A stretch of 64,000 bases of DNA from an uncultured Lachnospiraceae bacterium (GTDB lineage: Bacteria > Bacillota > Clostridia > Lachnospirales > Lachnospiraceae): contig CATJTQ010000130.1 of the NCBI GenBank assembly GCA_949743325.1, positions 1-64,000 on the forward strand, given 5' to 3'. The position numbers and the translations under genes were made by a program. Positions 27,866 to 37,952 of the stretch are shown piece after piece; the stretch's first letter is position 1, and each line of letters starts with the position of its first letter. The notes beneath the pieces were generated by a model. It made no database searches and was not told the DNA's origin. It worked only from the letters and a program-made list of their open reading frames with translations.

Positions 27866-28828
27866 CTATTTAAATTTAATATGTTCATGAGTAAATAAAT
27901 GATCTTTGCAGTATTCATAATTGCCATCGCATTTAGAACAGAAACGAAACTCTAGAGAGTCATCATCTTCATTAGTTTTACCACAAACTGAACATTTATG
28001 TTTTACAATTCTCACTGCTGAATTAACCTGCTTTGTATAAGCCCTTCTTCTGTGTATCTCCTTTGGCGATACTCTATTCAAATTTCTTGTGCTCAGGAAA
28101 AATATAATAAAGTTAAGCAATGATACTACAATAGCAACGACTCCTGCCCACATGCCACCTCTGATATATACTATAGATTCAAATGCGAGAATTGCAACAT
28201 CTAAATAAGCCATCCATTTAATCTTAACCGGTATTATAAAGTAAAGCATCACTCTCATATCTGGGTAACAAAAAGCAAATGCCAAGAAAATTGACAAATT
28301 AATATAGTAAGTACTAAAAAATGAAAACATACTTTTATAATAAACATCTTTAAATAAAGCTAAATTTCCTGCATCTCCCGATTCAAGTAATTCTGCAAGA
28401 GAATTGGAAACCTGTGTTCCAGTAACTCTTTCAATAAACGCAGCAGGATTATTAGTAATAATTATTTCCGACACAAAATAAAATGCAATCGCACCGATAA
28501 TTGTCATAATTATGCCAGAAAAAATATATAAATTAAAACGGAAAGCTCCCCAAGTATACTCAAGCTCCTTTGCCAATGAAAAATAGAAAAACAGCATAAT
28601 TACCGTAAAAAAGTTGAAATTGCTGGGCGGAACTAAAACCCATGTGACAAGCCTCCATATCTCACCATGAAAAATACGATACGGATTAAGAGTAAGTGCA
28701 TCCATAAGTCCAGTATTTATGAAAGCAAAGATATATCCTATTACATATGCGCCGATTATATAAAGAGCAAGATTATGAATAGCATATCTGCCAAACTTCC
28801 TCTCTAATTTATTAATAAGTCTGCCCAA
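27866..28828 (-). CDS. Rhomboid/Derlin-like membrane protein with C-terminal zinc ribbon
   Basis: Membrane protein of about 320 residues with five to six hydrophobic segments. It shows rhomboid-superfamily landmarks: FHGEIWRLVTWVLVPP after the first helix, the WGAFRFNLYIFSGI segment, and CYPDMRVMLYFIIPVKIKW, reminiscent of Derlins. The catalytic GxSG serine is not present, so it is probably not a protease. The last 45 residues hold a zinc-ribbon-like CSVCG...CSKCDGNYEYCKDH. I place the start at TTG 28828, because AAAGGAG ends eight bases upstream; an ATG at 28858 in the same frame has no ribosome site and its codons contain this Shine-Dalgarno. Function unknown. Confidence 0.75.
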   Translation of the reverse strand: MGRLINKLERKFGRYAIHNLALYIIGAYVIGYIFAFINTGLMDALTLNPYRIFHGEIWRLVTWVLVPPSNFNFFTVIMLFFYFSLAKELEYTWGAFRFNLYIFSGIIMTIIGAIAFYFVSEIIITNNPAAFIERVTGTQVSNSLAELLESGDAGNLALFKDVYYKSMFSFFSTYYINLSIFLAFAFCYPDMRVMLYFIIPVKIKWMAYLDVAILAFESIVYIRGGMWAGVVAIVVSLLNFIIFFLSTRNLNRVSPKEIHRRRAYTKQVNSAVRIVKHKCSVCGKTNEDDDSLEFRFCSKCDGNYEYCKDHLFTHEHIKFK

Positions 28829-28976
28829 AAAATCATCTCCTTTTTTTACCATTGGCATAACGTTCTGAATAGTTATTATAAATTTATATTACATATTTGT
28901 CAATGAATAGATAAATTAGTTTATAAATTCTTCGAAAAACCTTAAAATACAGCTCTACTATTAGCAAAAGTTACAA

Positions 28977-29005
28977 TTGAATTTTATCAAATATTGTCGT
29001 ATAAT
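28977..29005 (+). promoter_or_regulatory. Promoter of the large activase gene
   Basis: TTGAAT (28977-28982), 17-base spacer, perfect TATAAT (29000-29005), 41 bases before the ATG at 29047. Confidence 0.82.
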
Positions 29006-29046
29006 GTTTTCTGTATGTATTGTACACAGTTAAGGAGAAGAAATTT

Positions 29047-32000
29047 ATGTCAAACAACAATAACAAATATACACTTGGAATTGATATAGGTTCTACAACA
29101 GTGAAAATAGCAATTCTAAACGATAAAAATGACCTGTTATTTGCCGATTATGAAAGACATTTTGCAAATATACAGGAAACTCTTGCCTTATTGCTGAAAA
29201 AAGCAATTGACAAGCTCGGCGAATTAACTGTACATCCTGTTATAACAGGGTCTGGCGGTCTTACTTTGGCAAAACACCTTGAAGTACCTTTTGTTCAAGA
29301 AGTTATTGCCGTCTCTACCGCTCTGAAAACATTTGCTCCCAAAACAAATGTCGCCATAGAATTAGGCGGAGAGGATGCAAAAATAATATACTTTGAAGGC
29401 GGTAATGTCGACCAGCGAATGAACGGAATATGTGCCGGCGGTACAGGTTCATTTATTGATCAGATGGCCTCTCTTCTGCAGACTGATGCAACCGGTCTTA
29501 ACACATACGCTAAAGATTACAAAGCAATTTATCCAATTGCTGCTAGATGCGGCGTTTTTGCCAAATCTGATATACAGCCTTTAATCAATGACGGAGCCAC
29601 AAAAGAAGACCTTTCCGCTTCTATTTTTCAAGCTGTTGTCAATCAGACAATCAGCGGACTATCATGCGGCAAACCAATTCGAGGTCATGTTGCTTTCTTA
29701 GGCGGTCCTCTCCATTTCCTGTCAGAGTTGAAAGCTGCTTTTGTACGCACTCTTAACTTAGATGATGAACATACAATTACTCCACAACATTCACATCTTT
29801 TTGCTGCAATAGGTTCTGCAATGAACCCTAAAGATGACGTTACAGCATCACTTTCAGAAATGCAGCACCGTCTTGACGGACAAATCAAGATGGAATTTGA
29901 AGTAGAGAGAATGGAAGCTCTTTTCAAAGATAAAGCTGATTTTGATAAATTTATTGAAAGACACAACCAGCATCAAGTAAAAACTGCTGAACTAAGCACA
30001 TATAAAGGCAACGCATACCTTGGCATTGACGCGGGCTCAACAACAACAAAAGCAGCCCTCGTAAGCGAGGACGGAGATCTGCTCTATTCCTTTTACAGTA
30101 GCAATAACGGAAGTCCTCTTGCTACTACTATTCGTGCTTTAAAGGAAATTTATTCACTTTTGCCTGAAAATGTAAATATTGTTCACTCCTGTTCAACAGG
30201 ATACGGCGAAGCTTTAATAAAATCGGCATTTATGCTTGATGAAGGTGAGGTTGAAACAGTAGCCCACTACTATGCTGCGGCTTTCTTTGAACCTGAAGTC
30301 GACTGCATACTCGATATCGGCGGGCAGGATATGAAATGTATAAAAATAAAAAATAATACAGTTGACAGCGTTCAGCTAAATGAAGCCTGTTCTTCAGGGT
30401 GCGGTTCATTTATTGAGACATTTGCCAAATCACTTAACTTTACAGTTGAAAATTTTGCCAAAGAAGCTCTATTTGCACAGAATCCTATTGATTTAGGAAC
30501 AAGATGCACAGTATTTATGAACTCAAAAGTTAAACAGGCGCAAAAAGAAGGCGCTGATGTATCTGATATTTCAGCCGGCCTTGCCTACTCAGTAATAAAA
30601 AATGCACTTTTTAAAGTTATTAAATTATCTGATGCAAAAGATTTAGGCAGAAAGGTAGTAGTTCAAGGCGGAACCTTCTATAATAACGCAGTACTAAGAA
30701 GTTTTGAAAAAATTTCTGGATGTGAAGCTGTAAGACCTGACATTGCAGGTATTATGGGAGCTTTTGGAGCTGCCCTTATAGCTAGAGAACGCCATAAACC
30801 TGATTATAAAACAGATATGCTTAATATTAATCAGATAAACGAACTTACTTTCGATACTAAAATGGCACACTGTCACGGATGTACTAACAACTGCCAGCTT
30901 ACAGTCAACAGATTTTCAGGCGGAAGACAATTTATAACCGGAAACAGATGCGAACGCGGACTTGGCAAAGAGAAGAAAACGGCAGATATCCCTAATCTTT
31001 TTGCATATAAGTCAGAAAGAATGTTCAACTATCCTTCTCTTGAACCTACTGAGAGTCCACGCGGAACAGTCGGTATTCCAAGAGTGCTAAACATGTATGA
31101 AAATTATCCGTTTTGGCATACATTTTTCACAAAACTTGGCTACAGAGTTATACTATCGCCTGTCTCAAGTAGAAAAATATATGAATTAGGAATAGAATCA
31201 ATCCCAAGCGAATCAGAATGTTACCCTGCTAAACTTGCGCATGGCCATATAAGCTGGCTGATAAAACAAAATATTAAGTTTATATTTTACCCTTGTATTC
31301 CGTATGAGAGAACAGAATTTGAAGATGCTGACAATCACTATAACTGTCCTATTGTCACATCATACGCAGAAAATATTAAAAATAATGTTGAAGAATTAAA
31401 AGATAATTCAATAGACTTTATGAATCCATTTCTCTCATTTACAAATGAAAAAACGGCAACCAAACGTCTCATCGAAGAATTTGCCCAAAAGGGAATTCCT
31501 TCTTCTGAAATCAAGGCAGCAGCCCATGAAGCATGGCTTGAATTGTCAGCAGCAAGAGAAGACATTAAAAAGAAGGGTGAGGAGACGTTAGCATATCTTG
31601 AAAAAACCGGAAAGCGCGGAATTGTATTAGCAGGACGCCCGTACCATATTGATCCTGAAATTAATCATGGTATACCAGAAATGATTACTTCATACGGAAT
31701 TGCAGTGCTTACTGAAGATTCTGTATCACACCTTGCCGCAGTTGAAAGACCGCTTATCGTAATGGATCAGTGGATGTATCATTCAAGACTCTATGCTGCT
31801 GCAAACTATGTTAAGACAAAAGAAAACCTTGACTTAATACAGTTGAACTCATTTGGCTGCGGCCTTGACGCGGTTACAACAGATTGTGTAAATGATATTT
31901 TAACTAAATCAGGAAAAATATACACTGTTTTAAAAATTGATGAGGTAAATAACTTAGGAGCTGCAAGAATTCGTATACGTTCTCTTCTCTCGGCTATCCG

Positions 32001-33294
32001 GGTAAGGGAAGAGAGGAAAATTGAGAGAACAATAGTTCCTTCCAATATTGACAGAGTTGTATTTACAAAAGAAATGAAAGAGAATTATACTATTCTCTGT
32101 CCTCAGATGTCTCCAATACATTTCAGTATTATTGAGGCCGCCCTAAAATCGGAAGGATATAATATTGAACTTCTCAAAAACGATAACAGAGAAGCTGTAA
32201 ATATGGGACTTAAATATGTAAATAATGATGCCTGCTACCCTTCTCTAATGGTTGTTGGACAGATTATGGAAGCTGTGCTTTCTGGTAAATATGATATGGA
32301 TAAAACAGCAGTCATAATTACTCAGACAGGCGGAGGCTGTAGAGCCTCTAATTATATTGGTTTTATACGAAGAGCGCTTGAAAAAGCCGGATATCCGCAA
32401 GTTCCTGTAATTTCAATTAATCTCAGCGGACTAGAGAAAAATCCGGGATTTACTTTCACATACTCTCTGCTAAAGAAAGCATTGTTTGCTATTGTTCTTG
32501 GTGATGTGCTTATGAAAGTATTGTATCACATCAGACCTTATGAAGCAGTTGAAGGCTCTGCAAACGATTTACATTCAAAATTTGATAAGAAATGCCAAGA
32601 ATTTGTGTCGAAGAAACATCCTTCGATGAGAGAATATAAACAGCTCTGCAGAGAAATAATCAAAGAATTTGATAACCTTCCTATATTAGATATAAACAAA
32701 CCTAAAGTAGGTGTTGTCGGCGAGATACTTGTTAAGTTTATGCCCGCTGCCAACAACCATCTTGTTGATTTGCTTGAATCTGAAGGCGCTGAAGCTGTTG
32801 TCCCTGATTTATTAGATTTCTTTATGTACTGTTTTAAAAACAGTGAATTTAAAGCTGACTATCTTGGTACAAAATCTTCTACAAAGAGATTTTGCCGTCT
32901 TGCAATAAATGCTATAGAAATGCTCAGAGGAACAGCACGTAAAGAACTTGAAAAAAGCAAACGCTTTGAACCTCCTGTCCATATTGACAAACTTGCCGAT
33001 ATGGCTAAAGATATAGTGTCTCTTGGAAACCAGACTGGCGAAGGATGGTTCCTTACTGGAGAAATGCTTGAACTAATCCACAGCGGTACACCTAATATAG
33101 TATGTACACAGCCGTTCGGATGTCTGCCAAACCATGTAGTGGGTAAAGGTGTTATTAAAGAATTAAGACACCGCTATCCACACTCAAATATCGTGGCGAT
33201 TGACTATGATCCGGGTGCCAGTGAAGTAAATCAGCTTAATAGAATAAAACTAATGCTCTCAACAGCTAATGAAAATATAAAGAAAGATGCATAA
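29047..33294 (+). CDS. Giant 2-hydroxyacyl-CoA dehydratase activase-related protein (two ASKHA domains + DUF2229 + HgdB-like)
   Basis: Protein of 1415 residues, one of only two plus-strand genes. Two BadF/BcrA-type ATPase domains follow each other. The first, about residues 8-275, starts [14 protein letters not shown] and has [12 protein letters not shown] and [11 protein letters not shown]. The second, about 322-580, starts [14 protein letters not shown] and has [13 protein letters not shown] and [11 protein letters not shown]. The cysteines in these loops match the bridging [4Fe-4S] site of archerase-type activators. A cysteine cluster near 615-645 ([12 protein letters not shown]) leads into a DUF2229-like region and a C-terminal HgdB-like part. 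Start at ATG 29047, with AAGGAG nine bases away. Such fusions are common in Clostridia; the substrate is unknown. Confidence 0.88.
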   Translation: MSNNNNKYTLGIDIGSTTVKIAILNDKNDLLFADYERHFANIQETLALLLKKAIDKLGELTVHPVITGSGGLTLAKHLEVPFVQEVIAVSTALKTFAPKTNVAIELGGEDAKIIYFEGGNVDQRMNGICAGGTGSFIDQMASLLQTDATGLNTYAKDYKAIYPIAARCGVFAKSDIQPLINDGATKEDLSASIFQAVVNQTISGLSCGKPIRGHVAFLGGPLHFLSELKAAFVRTLNLDDEHTITPQHSHLFAAIGSAMNPKDDVTASLSEMQHRLDGQIKMEFEVERMEALFKDKADFDKFIERHNQHQVKTAELSTYKGNAYLGIDAGSTTTKAALVSEDGDLLYSFYSSNNGSPLATTIRALKEIYSLLPENVNIVHSCSTGYGEALIKSAFMLDEGEVETVAHYYAAAFFEPEVDCILDIGGQDMKCIKIKNNTVDSVQLNEACSSGCGSFIETFAKSLNFTVENFAKEALFAQNPIDLGTRCTVFMNSKVKQAQKEGADVSDISAGLAYSVIKNALFKVIKLSDAKDLGRKVVVQGGTFYNNAVLRSFEKISGCEAVRPDIAGIMGAFGAALIARERHKPDYKTDMLNINQINELTFDTKMAHCHGCTNNCQLTVNRFSGGRQFITGNRCERGLGKEKKTADIPNLFAYKSERMFNYPSLEPTESPRGTVGIPRVLNMYENYPFWHTFFTKLGYRVILSPVSSRKIYELGIESIPSESECYPAKLAHGHISWLIKQNIKFIFYPCIPYERTEFEDADNHYNCPIVTSYAENIKNNVEELKDNSIDFMNPFLSFTNEKTATKRLIEEFAQKGIPSSEIKAAAHEAWLELSAAREDIKKKGEETLAYLEKTGKRGIVLAGRPYHIDPEINHGIPEMITSYGIAVLTEDSVSHLAAVERPLIVMDQWMYHSRLYAAANYVKTKENLDLIQLNSFGCGLDAVTTDCVNDILTKSGKIYTVLKIDEVNNLGAARIRIRSLLSAIRVREERKIERTIVPSNIDRVVFTKEMKENYTILCPQMSPIHFSIIEAALKSEGYNIELLKNDNREAVNMGLKYVNNDACYPSLMVVGQIMEAVLSGKYDMDKTAVIITQTGGGCRASNYIGFIRRALEKAGYPQVPVISINLSGLEKNPGFTFTYSLLKKALFAIVLGDVLMKVLYHIRPYEAVEGSANDLHSKFDKKCQEFVSKKHPSMREYKQLCREIIKEFDNLPILDINKPKVGVVGEILVKFMPAANNHLVDLLESEGAEAVVPDLLDFFMYCFKNSEFKADYLGTKSSTKRFCRLAINAIEMLRGTARKELEKSKRFEPPVHIDKLADMAKDIVSLGNQTGEGWFLTGEMLELIHSGTPNIVCTQPFGCLPNHVVGKGVIKELRHRYPHSNIVAIDYDPGASEVNQLNRIKLMLSTANENIKKDA

Positions 33295-33340
33295 AAAACA
33301 ATTGCCATAAGGGAAAATTCCCTTATGGCAATTATTATTT
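33295..33340. terminator. Bidirectional terminator between the activase and pectate lyase genes
   Basis: Perfect 13-bp stem ATTGCCATAAGGG (33301-33313) / CCCTTATGGCAAT (33320-33332), with A-rich and T-rich flanks on both sides. It lies between two convergent genes and serves both. Confidence 0.92.
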
Positions 33341-33360
33341 TATTAAGATGAATATTTAAA

Positions 33361-36300
33361 TTATAACCCTAACTTAGCAGAAATTGCTACCTTAGTCAAT
33401 GATACAATATTCAATGCTGCCTTCAATATATTTGTTGCATCTGCAAGATCTATACTTCCATTGCCGTCAACGTCAGCATAAACTATTGCTTCTTCAGGAA
33501 GCTGTTCAATATTAAGCGCTGCCTTTAACGCCAACGTTGCATCTTGTAAATCAACGCTGCCATCCATATTAACATCACCTAACTCATATTTTAACCCCGG
33601 AGTAGGTGTTGGCGGTTCAGTTACAGGAGGCTCAGGCTGTTCGTCATTTATCACAACAGCTTCACATGACGCTGCAAATCCCCAGTTCATAGTTTTGGCT
33701 TCTATTACAGCGCTTCCGCCTGAAACAGCTGTAACATTACCATTTTCATCTACTGTTGCAACACTCTCATCTGATGATGTCCAATAAATTTTCTGATTAG
33801 TTGCGTTTTCTGGCACTGTTTTAGCAGATAATGAAACTTTATCGCCAACCTTAATTGAATTACTTAATGCAGTTTTATCAAATGTAATTCCTGTTACAGG
33901 AACTTCTGGGTCAACAGACTTCAAGTTTCTGTTCTCTACTGATAATTCTTGATAACCAACTCTGTTAGCAACAAACTTAGATGTGATGCTTAACTTAAGC
34001 GATGAGCTTGCTGCTACAGCTTGGAAAATTCCTTTATCCCTGTCTAACACTTCTAAGTTTCTTGTCAGACTATTCCAAACAACTTCTGAATTATCTACAC
34101 CTGCAGGTGAAACAACCGCTCCTAATGTAAAGATATCTCCTGTATATATAGTCTCAGGAACATCAGTAACTGTAATACTCTGAGGTGACGGTCTGACGCT
34201 TACATTACATGTTGCAGTAAAATCACCCAACTTAACTGTAATAGTTGCTTCTCCATATTTAACAGGTGAAACGAGACCACTGTCGTTTACTTTTGCTATG
34301 GTTTCATCTGATGATGTCCAAACTAAATCTTTTAACTTTTGTTTTGTATTAGAAGGAACAATTGTAGCGGCAAGCTGCAAATGTTCTCCCTCATCCATAT
34401 AAACTACAGCGCTTGATTTGTCAAGCTGAACTGCTGTAGCTTCAGCTAATTCATCTTCCTCGATAGAATCTACAACGAAATCAGCATCATATGATGTCTT
34501 CAGCCAATCTGATGCAGACATTTTAATTTTATTAAATCCACTGTACTTATTAGTTATCTCCTCAACAGAATCTAGTGGGAATGTCTGATAATCGTAAGTA
34601 AGCTTATCATATTTTTCCAAAGCAACTGCCTTGTCAGTAACACCCTCTGTTCGATATGCATTCTTTATAGCAAGATTATGCCAAGAAAAATCTACTGAAG
34701 CATCCTTCCAATTATAAGCATTCATAAAATCATTTTTACCATCATTATCATAACTGTTTCCAGTAAAAGCTTCACTATCTTTGTCTTTCTGCACTTTCGA
34801 ATTTACAATTGAAGTATAATTATATTCAAAGAATGCATGATATGGAGAATTCATATTTGCCAAATCATCTTTTTGATATTGTGCGCCAGGAACAGGCTGA
34901 TTTACATTCTGCCATACGCATGTATCTGCTGCAATTGAGGCGCCATTTCTAGCGTTCATAGTACGCTGCAACTTACTGTTAATTCCACTTCCGGCATTGT
35001 AAATCTGTTCTGATACAGTTTCTCCAGCTTCATTTTTAATTGTATTAATTGCATCCAAACTGTTCTGTGAACCTGAATCATTTATATAGCAGTTATATAA
35101 GTGTCCTACGCCGCCACGAATCATCGGCACACGCTGTCCAACATTCCAGTATTGATTATATGCAAGTGTAAGCTCAATTAACTCATTAGCATCAGTTTTG
35201 CCGAAATTAGGATATGTCTTGATTGTTCCATATTTGCTTCCAGCTCCATAACCGTTAGCTTTTAACCAATTTTTTAAATCATTGGTAATATTTTTAAGAG
35301 CGCTTTCAGTATATGTCATACCATCTGTATAATCAAAAATGAAATTTCCTTTATCATCATACTGTGCAGTAAGCCATGTATCTTTGTCACCAGCACCACA
35401 GAGATGAACTTTAGAATGATATGCCATAAATTCCATTATCTGCTCTAATGTCATGCCATTATCACGCATAATTCTGTATGCAGTAAATGCTGTCTTAGGA
35501 TTATTTTTTTCCTTACTCTCCTGATATAACTGCTCCATATACATAACAGTCTTATAAAGCATACTGCCCACAGATGTATCTGTATCGCCTACTTTACTCC
35601 ATGTTATTGAGATTCCCTCAGCACCGTTTTCAAGATCCACGCATCCATCAAATCCAAGTCCGAACGAACAGTGGTCTAACCATACATTTTTGGATCCATT
35701 AATTTTCATAGGAGTCCATCCAACTCGTTTATGAGTGCCTTTTCCTCCGGTAGAACCAAAACCTGTCCCAGTAAAATCATCCCACTCCCAAACTTCGTTA
35801 ATAGCAATATTTCTCATAACAAAATCATTTACAGTACTCTGAAGCTGAAATTGAGCGTGTCGTATAGTATTTCCATACTGTGAAAAAATTGTCAGACCAT
35901 CAATATCACTCAGTCTTAAATCAGAAAGACCAGTTTCAATAAGAGTCGGATTTGTAAGCGGCGTATACTGTGCATTGTCAATTCCGCTGTATGCGCTTAT
36001 CACCCCTGAACCAGCGTTTTTGGCTTCATCACTTAATTCCCACCAACCGAGGTTCATATCTGCGCGAAGTTCAATTACTTTAACATTCCCTTTTTTTGCC
36101 TCTTTTAAAGCAGAGAGAAATTCCTCTTCATTAGAAACTACTTTGTACTCTGAATCTCCTTCTTTGTAATTGGAGCGATCCTTAACTTTCGCTGCAGCAA
36201 ACCCAGTAGCTGAAAAAAACGAACCGTCAAATTCTTTTTCAACACTCTTCTTCTTTAAGACAGAATCCGTCTTTGCACCTGAACCTTCAGCCGCTGCAAA

Positions 36301-36375
36301 AGCCGGCATAGAAGTCATACTTAAAGAAAGCGCTGCGGCTAATGCTACCGCAATAATCTTTTTAAATCTCTTCAT
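33361..36375 (-). CDS. Secreted pectate lyase (PL1) with Ig-like repeats and a dockerin
   Basis: Extracellular enzyme of 1004 residues cleaving polygalacturonate by beta-elimination. A signal peptide (residues 1-28) ends in MPAFAAA. The PL1 beta-helix domain spans about 60-480, with the family landmarks NVWLDHCSFGLGFDGCVDL and RVPMIRGGVGHLYNCYIND. From about 670 there are three bacterial Ig-like (BIG2-type) modules, with WTSSDETIAKVNDSGLVSPV and WTSSDESVATVDENGNVTAV in the first and third. After a proline/threonine linker (EPPTPTPG) comes a type-I dockerin with two calcium loops, DVNMDGSVDLQDAT and DVDGNGSIDLADAT. ATG with AAGGAGG; it lies 18 bases after araA. Confidence 0.92.
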   Translation of the reverse strand: MKRFKKIIAVALAAALSLSMTSMPAFAAAEGSGAKTDSVLKKKSVEKEFDGSFFSATGFAAAKVKDRSNYKEGDSEYKVVSNEEEFLSALKEAKKGNVKVIELRADMNLGWWELSDEAKNAGSGVISAYSGIDNAQYTPLTNPTLIETGLSDLRLSDIDGLTIFSQYGNTIRHAQFQLQSTVNDFVMRNIAINEVWEWDDFTGTGFGSTGGKGTHKRVGWTPMKINGSKNVWLDHCSFGLGFDGCVDLENGAEGISITWSKVGDTDTSVGSMLYKTVMYMEQLYQESKEKNNPKTAFTAYRIMRDNGMTLEQIMEFMAYHSKVHLCGAGDKDTWLTAQYDDKGNFIFDYTDGMTYTESALKNITNDLKNWLKANGYGAGSKYGTIKTYPNFGKTDANELIELTLAYNQYWNVGQRVPMIRGGVGHLYNCYINDSGSQNSLDAINTIKNEAGETVSEQIYNAGSGINSKLQRTMNARNGASIAADTCVWQNVNQPVPGAQYQKDDLANMNSPYHAFFEYNYTSIVNSKVQKDKDSEAFTGNSYDNDGKNDFMNAYNWKDASVDFSWHNLAIKNAYRTEGVTDKAVALEKYDKLTYDYQTFPLDSVEEITNKYSGFNKIKMSASDWLKTSYDADFVVDSIEEDELAEATAVQLDKSSAVVYMDEGEHLQLAATIVPSNTKQKLKDLVWTSSDETIAKVNDSGLVSPVKYGEATITVKLGDFTATCNVSVRPSPQSITVTDVPETIYTGDIFTLGAVVSPAGVDNSEVVWNSLTRNLEVLDRDKGIFQAVAASSSLKLSITSKFVANRVGYQELSVENRNLKSVDPEVPVTGITFDKTALSNSIKVGDKVSLSAKTVPENATNQKIYWTSSDESVATVDENGNVTAVSGGSAVIEAKTMNWGFAASCEAVVINDEQPEPPVTEPPTPTPGLKYELGDVNMDGSVDLQDATLALKAALNIEQLPEEAIVYADVDGNGSIDLADATNILKAALNIVSLTKVAISAKLGL

Positions 36376-36393
36376 AAATTTCCTCCTTGTTTT

Positions 36394-37890
36394 TTATTTA
36401 TATGCGATACTATTCCATCTCAATTCATTTTTAAGATTTCTGATAGTTGTATCTTTATCAATGAATACTGTCTCAATACCCATAGCTGCACCCCAATCGC
36501 CCATCTGCTCGGATGTTAAATCCATTGAAAATGCTGTGTGATGTGCACCTCCTGCCAAAATCCAGCTTTCAGCGCCTGTAATTAAATCAGGCATTGGCTT
36601 CCAAAGAGCTGTGGCAACAGGAAGTTTAGGCATTGGAATATCTTGTTTCAAACATTCAACTTCATTTATTATAAGTCTGAAACGGTTGCCCATATCAACA
36701 AGAGAGCACGCCACACCTGCTCCCTGCTTTGATGTAAATACAAGACGAGCTGGGTCTTCTCTGTTACCCATAGACAACGGACATACTTTAATAGATGGCT
36801 TTACATCTGCAATTGAAGGACATACCTCCAACATATGTGACTGTAAGATAGCCTCTTTTCCAGCTGTTAAATGGTATGTGTAATCTTCCATAAATGAAGT
36901 ACCCTTTGGATTCTCAATTCCCTCTGACATTATTTTCATCAGACGCACCATCGCAGCTGTTTTCCAGTCACCTTCTCCGCCAAAGCCATAACCTTCAGCC
37001 ATAAGTCTTTGCATAGAAAGTCCAGGCAGCTGCTTTAAGCCTGAAAGCATTTGGAAATTAGTAACTACTGCCTGATAGTTGTGCTCTTCCAAAAATCTTC
37101 GAAAACCTATCTCCTGCTGTGCCTGAACAGCAACATGCTTTCTAAATTCTGCTTCATCTCTTCCCTCGGTTAAAATATCATATAATGAATAATATTCTTC
37201 AACAAGAGCATTTGTATCTGCATCAGAAACAGCTTGAACATACTCTGCCACATCAGTAATATTGTAAGCATCAATCTCCCATCCAAATTTCACTTCTGCT
37301 TCTACTTTATCGCCCTCTGTAACTGCAACATCCCTCATATTGTCGCCTACGCGAACAACTCTTATATGACTGCTCTCCATTACTCCAACTGCAGTTCTCA
37401 TCCAGCTGCCTATTGTCTTCTGAACCCTTTCATCACTCCAATGTCCTACGACAACTTTTCTCTCTATTCCCATACGGCTTACCATATGCCCAAATTCACG
37501 GTCACCATGCGCAGACTGATTTGTATTCATAAAATCCATATCAATTGTGTCCCATGGAATCTCTCTGTTAAATTGAGTGTGAAGATGCAGCAATGGTTTT
37601 CTGTATTCCTGAAGACCTAAAATCCACATTTTAGCCGGAGAAAATGTGTGCATCCATGTAATAACACCTGCACAATATTCATCAGCGTTAGCTTCATTAA
37701 AGCACTTTCTGATAGACGCAGAATCAATTAATGTTGGTTTAAGAACAACCTCAAACGGCAAAAATCCGCCGGCATTAAGTCCATCAACTATTTTCTTAGA
37801 ATGTTCTGCAACTTCTCTTAAACAATCATCCCCATATAAGTCCTGAGATCCAGTAGCAAACCAAAACTTATATTCCTTGCTTTTTAACAT
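36394..37890 (-). CDS. araA: L-arabinose isomerase
   Basis: Interconverts L-arabinose and L-ribulose; Mn-dependent, cytoplasmic. It has 498 residues, the standard length. The N-terminus KEYKFWFATGSQDLYG and the internal FNREIPWDTIDMDFMNTNQSAHGDREFGH are diagnostic, and GYGFGGEGDWKTAAMVRLMK carries a metal-ligand glutamate. I use the ATG at 37890 because GGAGG lies seven bases upstream; the frame is open for nine more codons. It is co-directional with, and 18 bases upstream of, the pectate lyase gene, linking arabinose from pectin side chains to the same transcript. araB and araD are not in the window. Confidence 0.96.
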   Translation of the reverse strand: MLKSKEYKFWFATGSQDLYGDDCLREVAEHSKKIVDGLNAGGFLPFEVVLKPTLIDSASIRKCFNEANADEYCAGVITWMHTFSPAKMWILGLQEYRKPLLHLHTQFNREIPWDTIDMDFMNTNQSAHGDREFGHMVSRMGIERKVVVGHWSDERVQKTIGSWMRTAVGVMESSHIRVVRVGDNMRDVAVTEGDKVEAEVKFGWEIDAYNITDVAEYVQAVSDADTNALVEEYYSLYDILTEGRDEAEFRKHVAVQAQQEIGFRRFLEEHNYQAVVTNFQMLSGLKQLPGLSMQRLMAEGYGFGGEGDWKTAAMVRLMKIMSEGIENPKGTSFMEDYTYHLTAGKEAILQSHMLEVCPSIADVKPSIKVCPLSMGNREDPARLVFTSKQGAGVACSLVDMGNRFRLIINEVECLKQDIPMPKLPVATALWKPMPDLITGAESWILAGGAHHTAFSMDLTSEQMGDWGAAMGIETVFIDKDTTIRNLKNELRWNSIAYK

Positions 37891-37952
37891 TTGATTTCCT
37901 CCATTTCTTATACCCAAATAAATCTGTATACTATTATAAAAATAATATAGAA

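Noticed and set aside
37234..37620. Plus-strand open frame of 128 codons
   Set aside because: It lies wholly antisense to araA, has no ribosome site, and has no recognisable domain.
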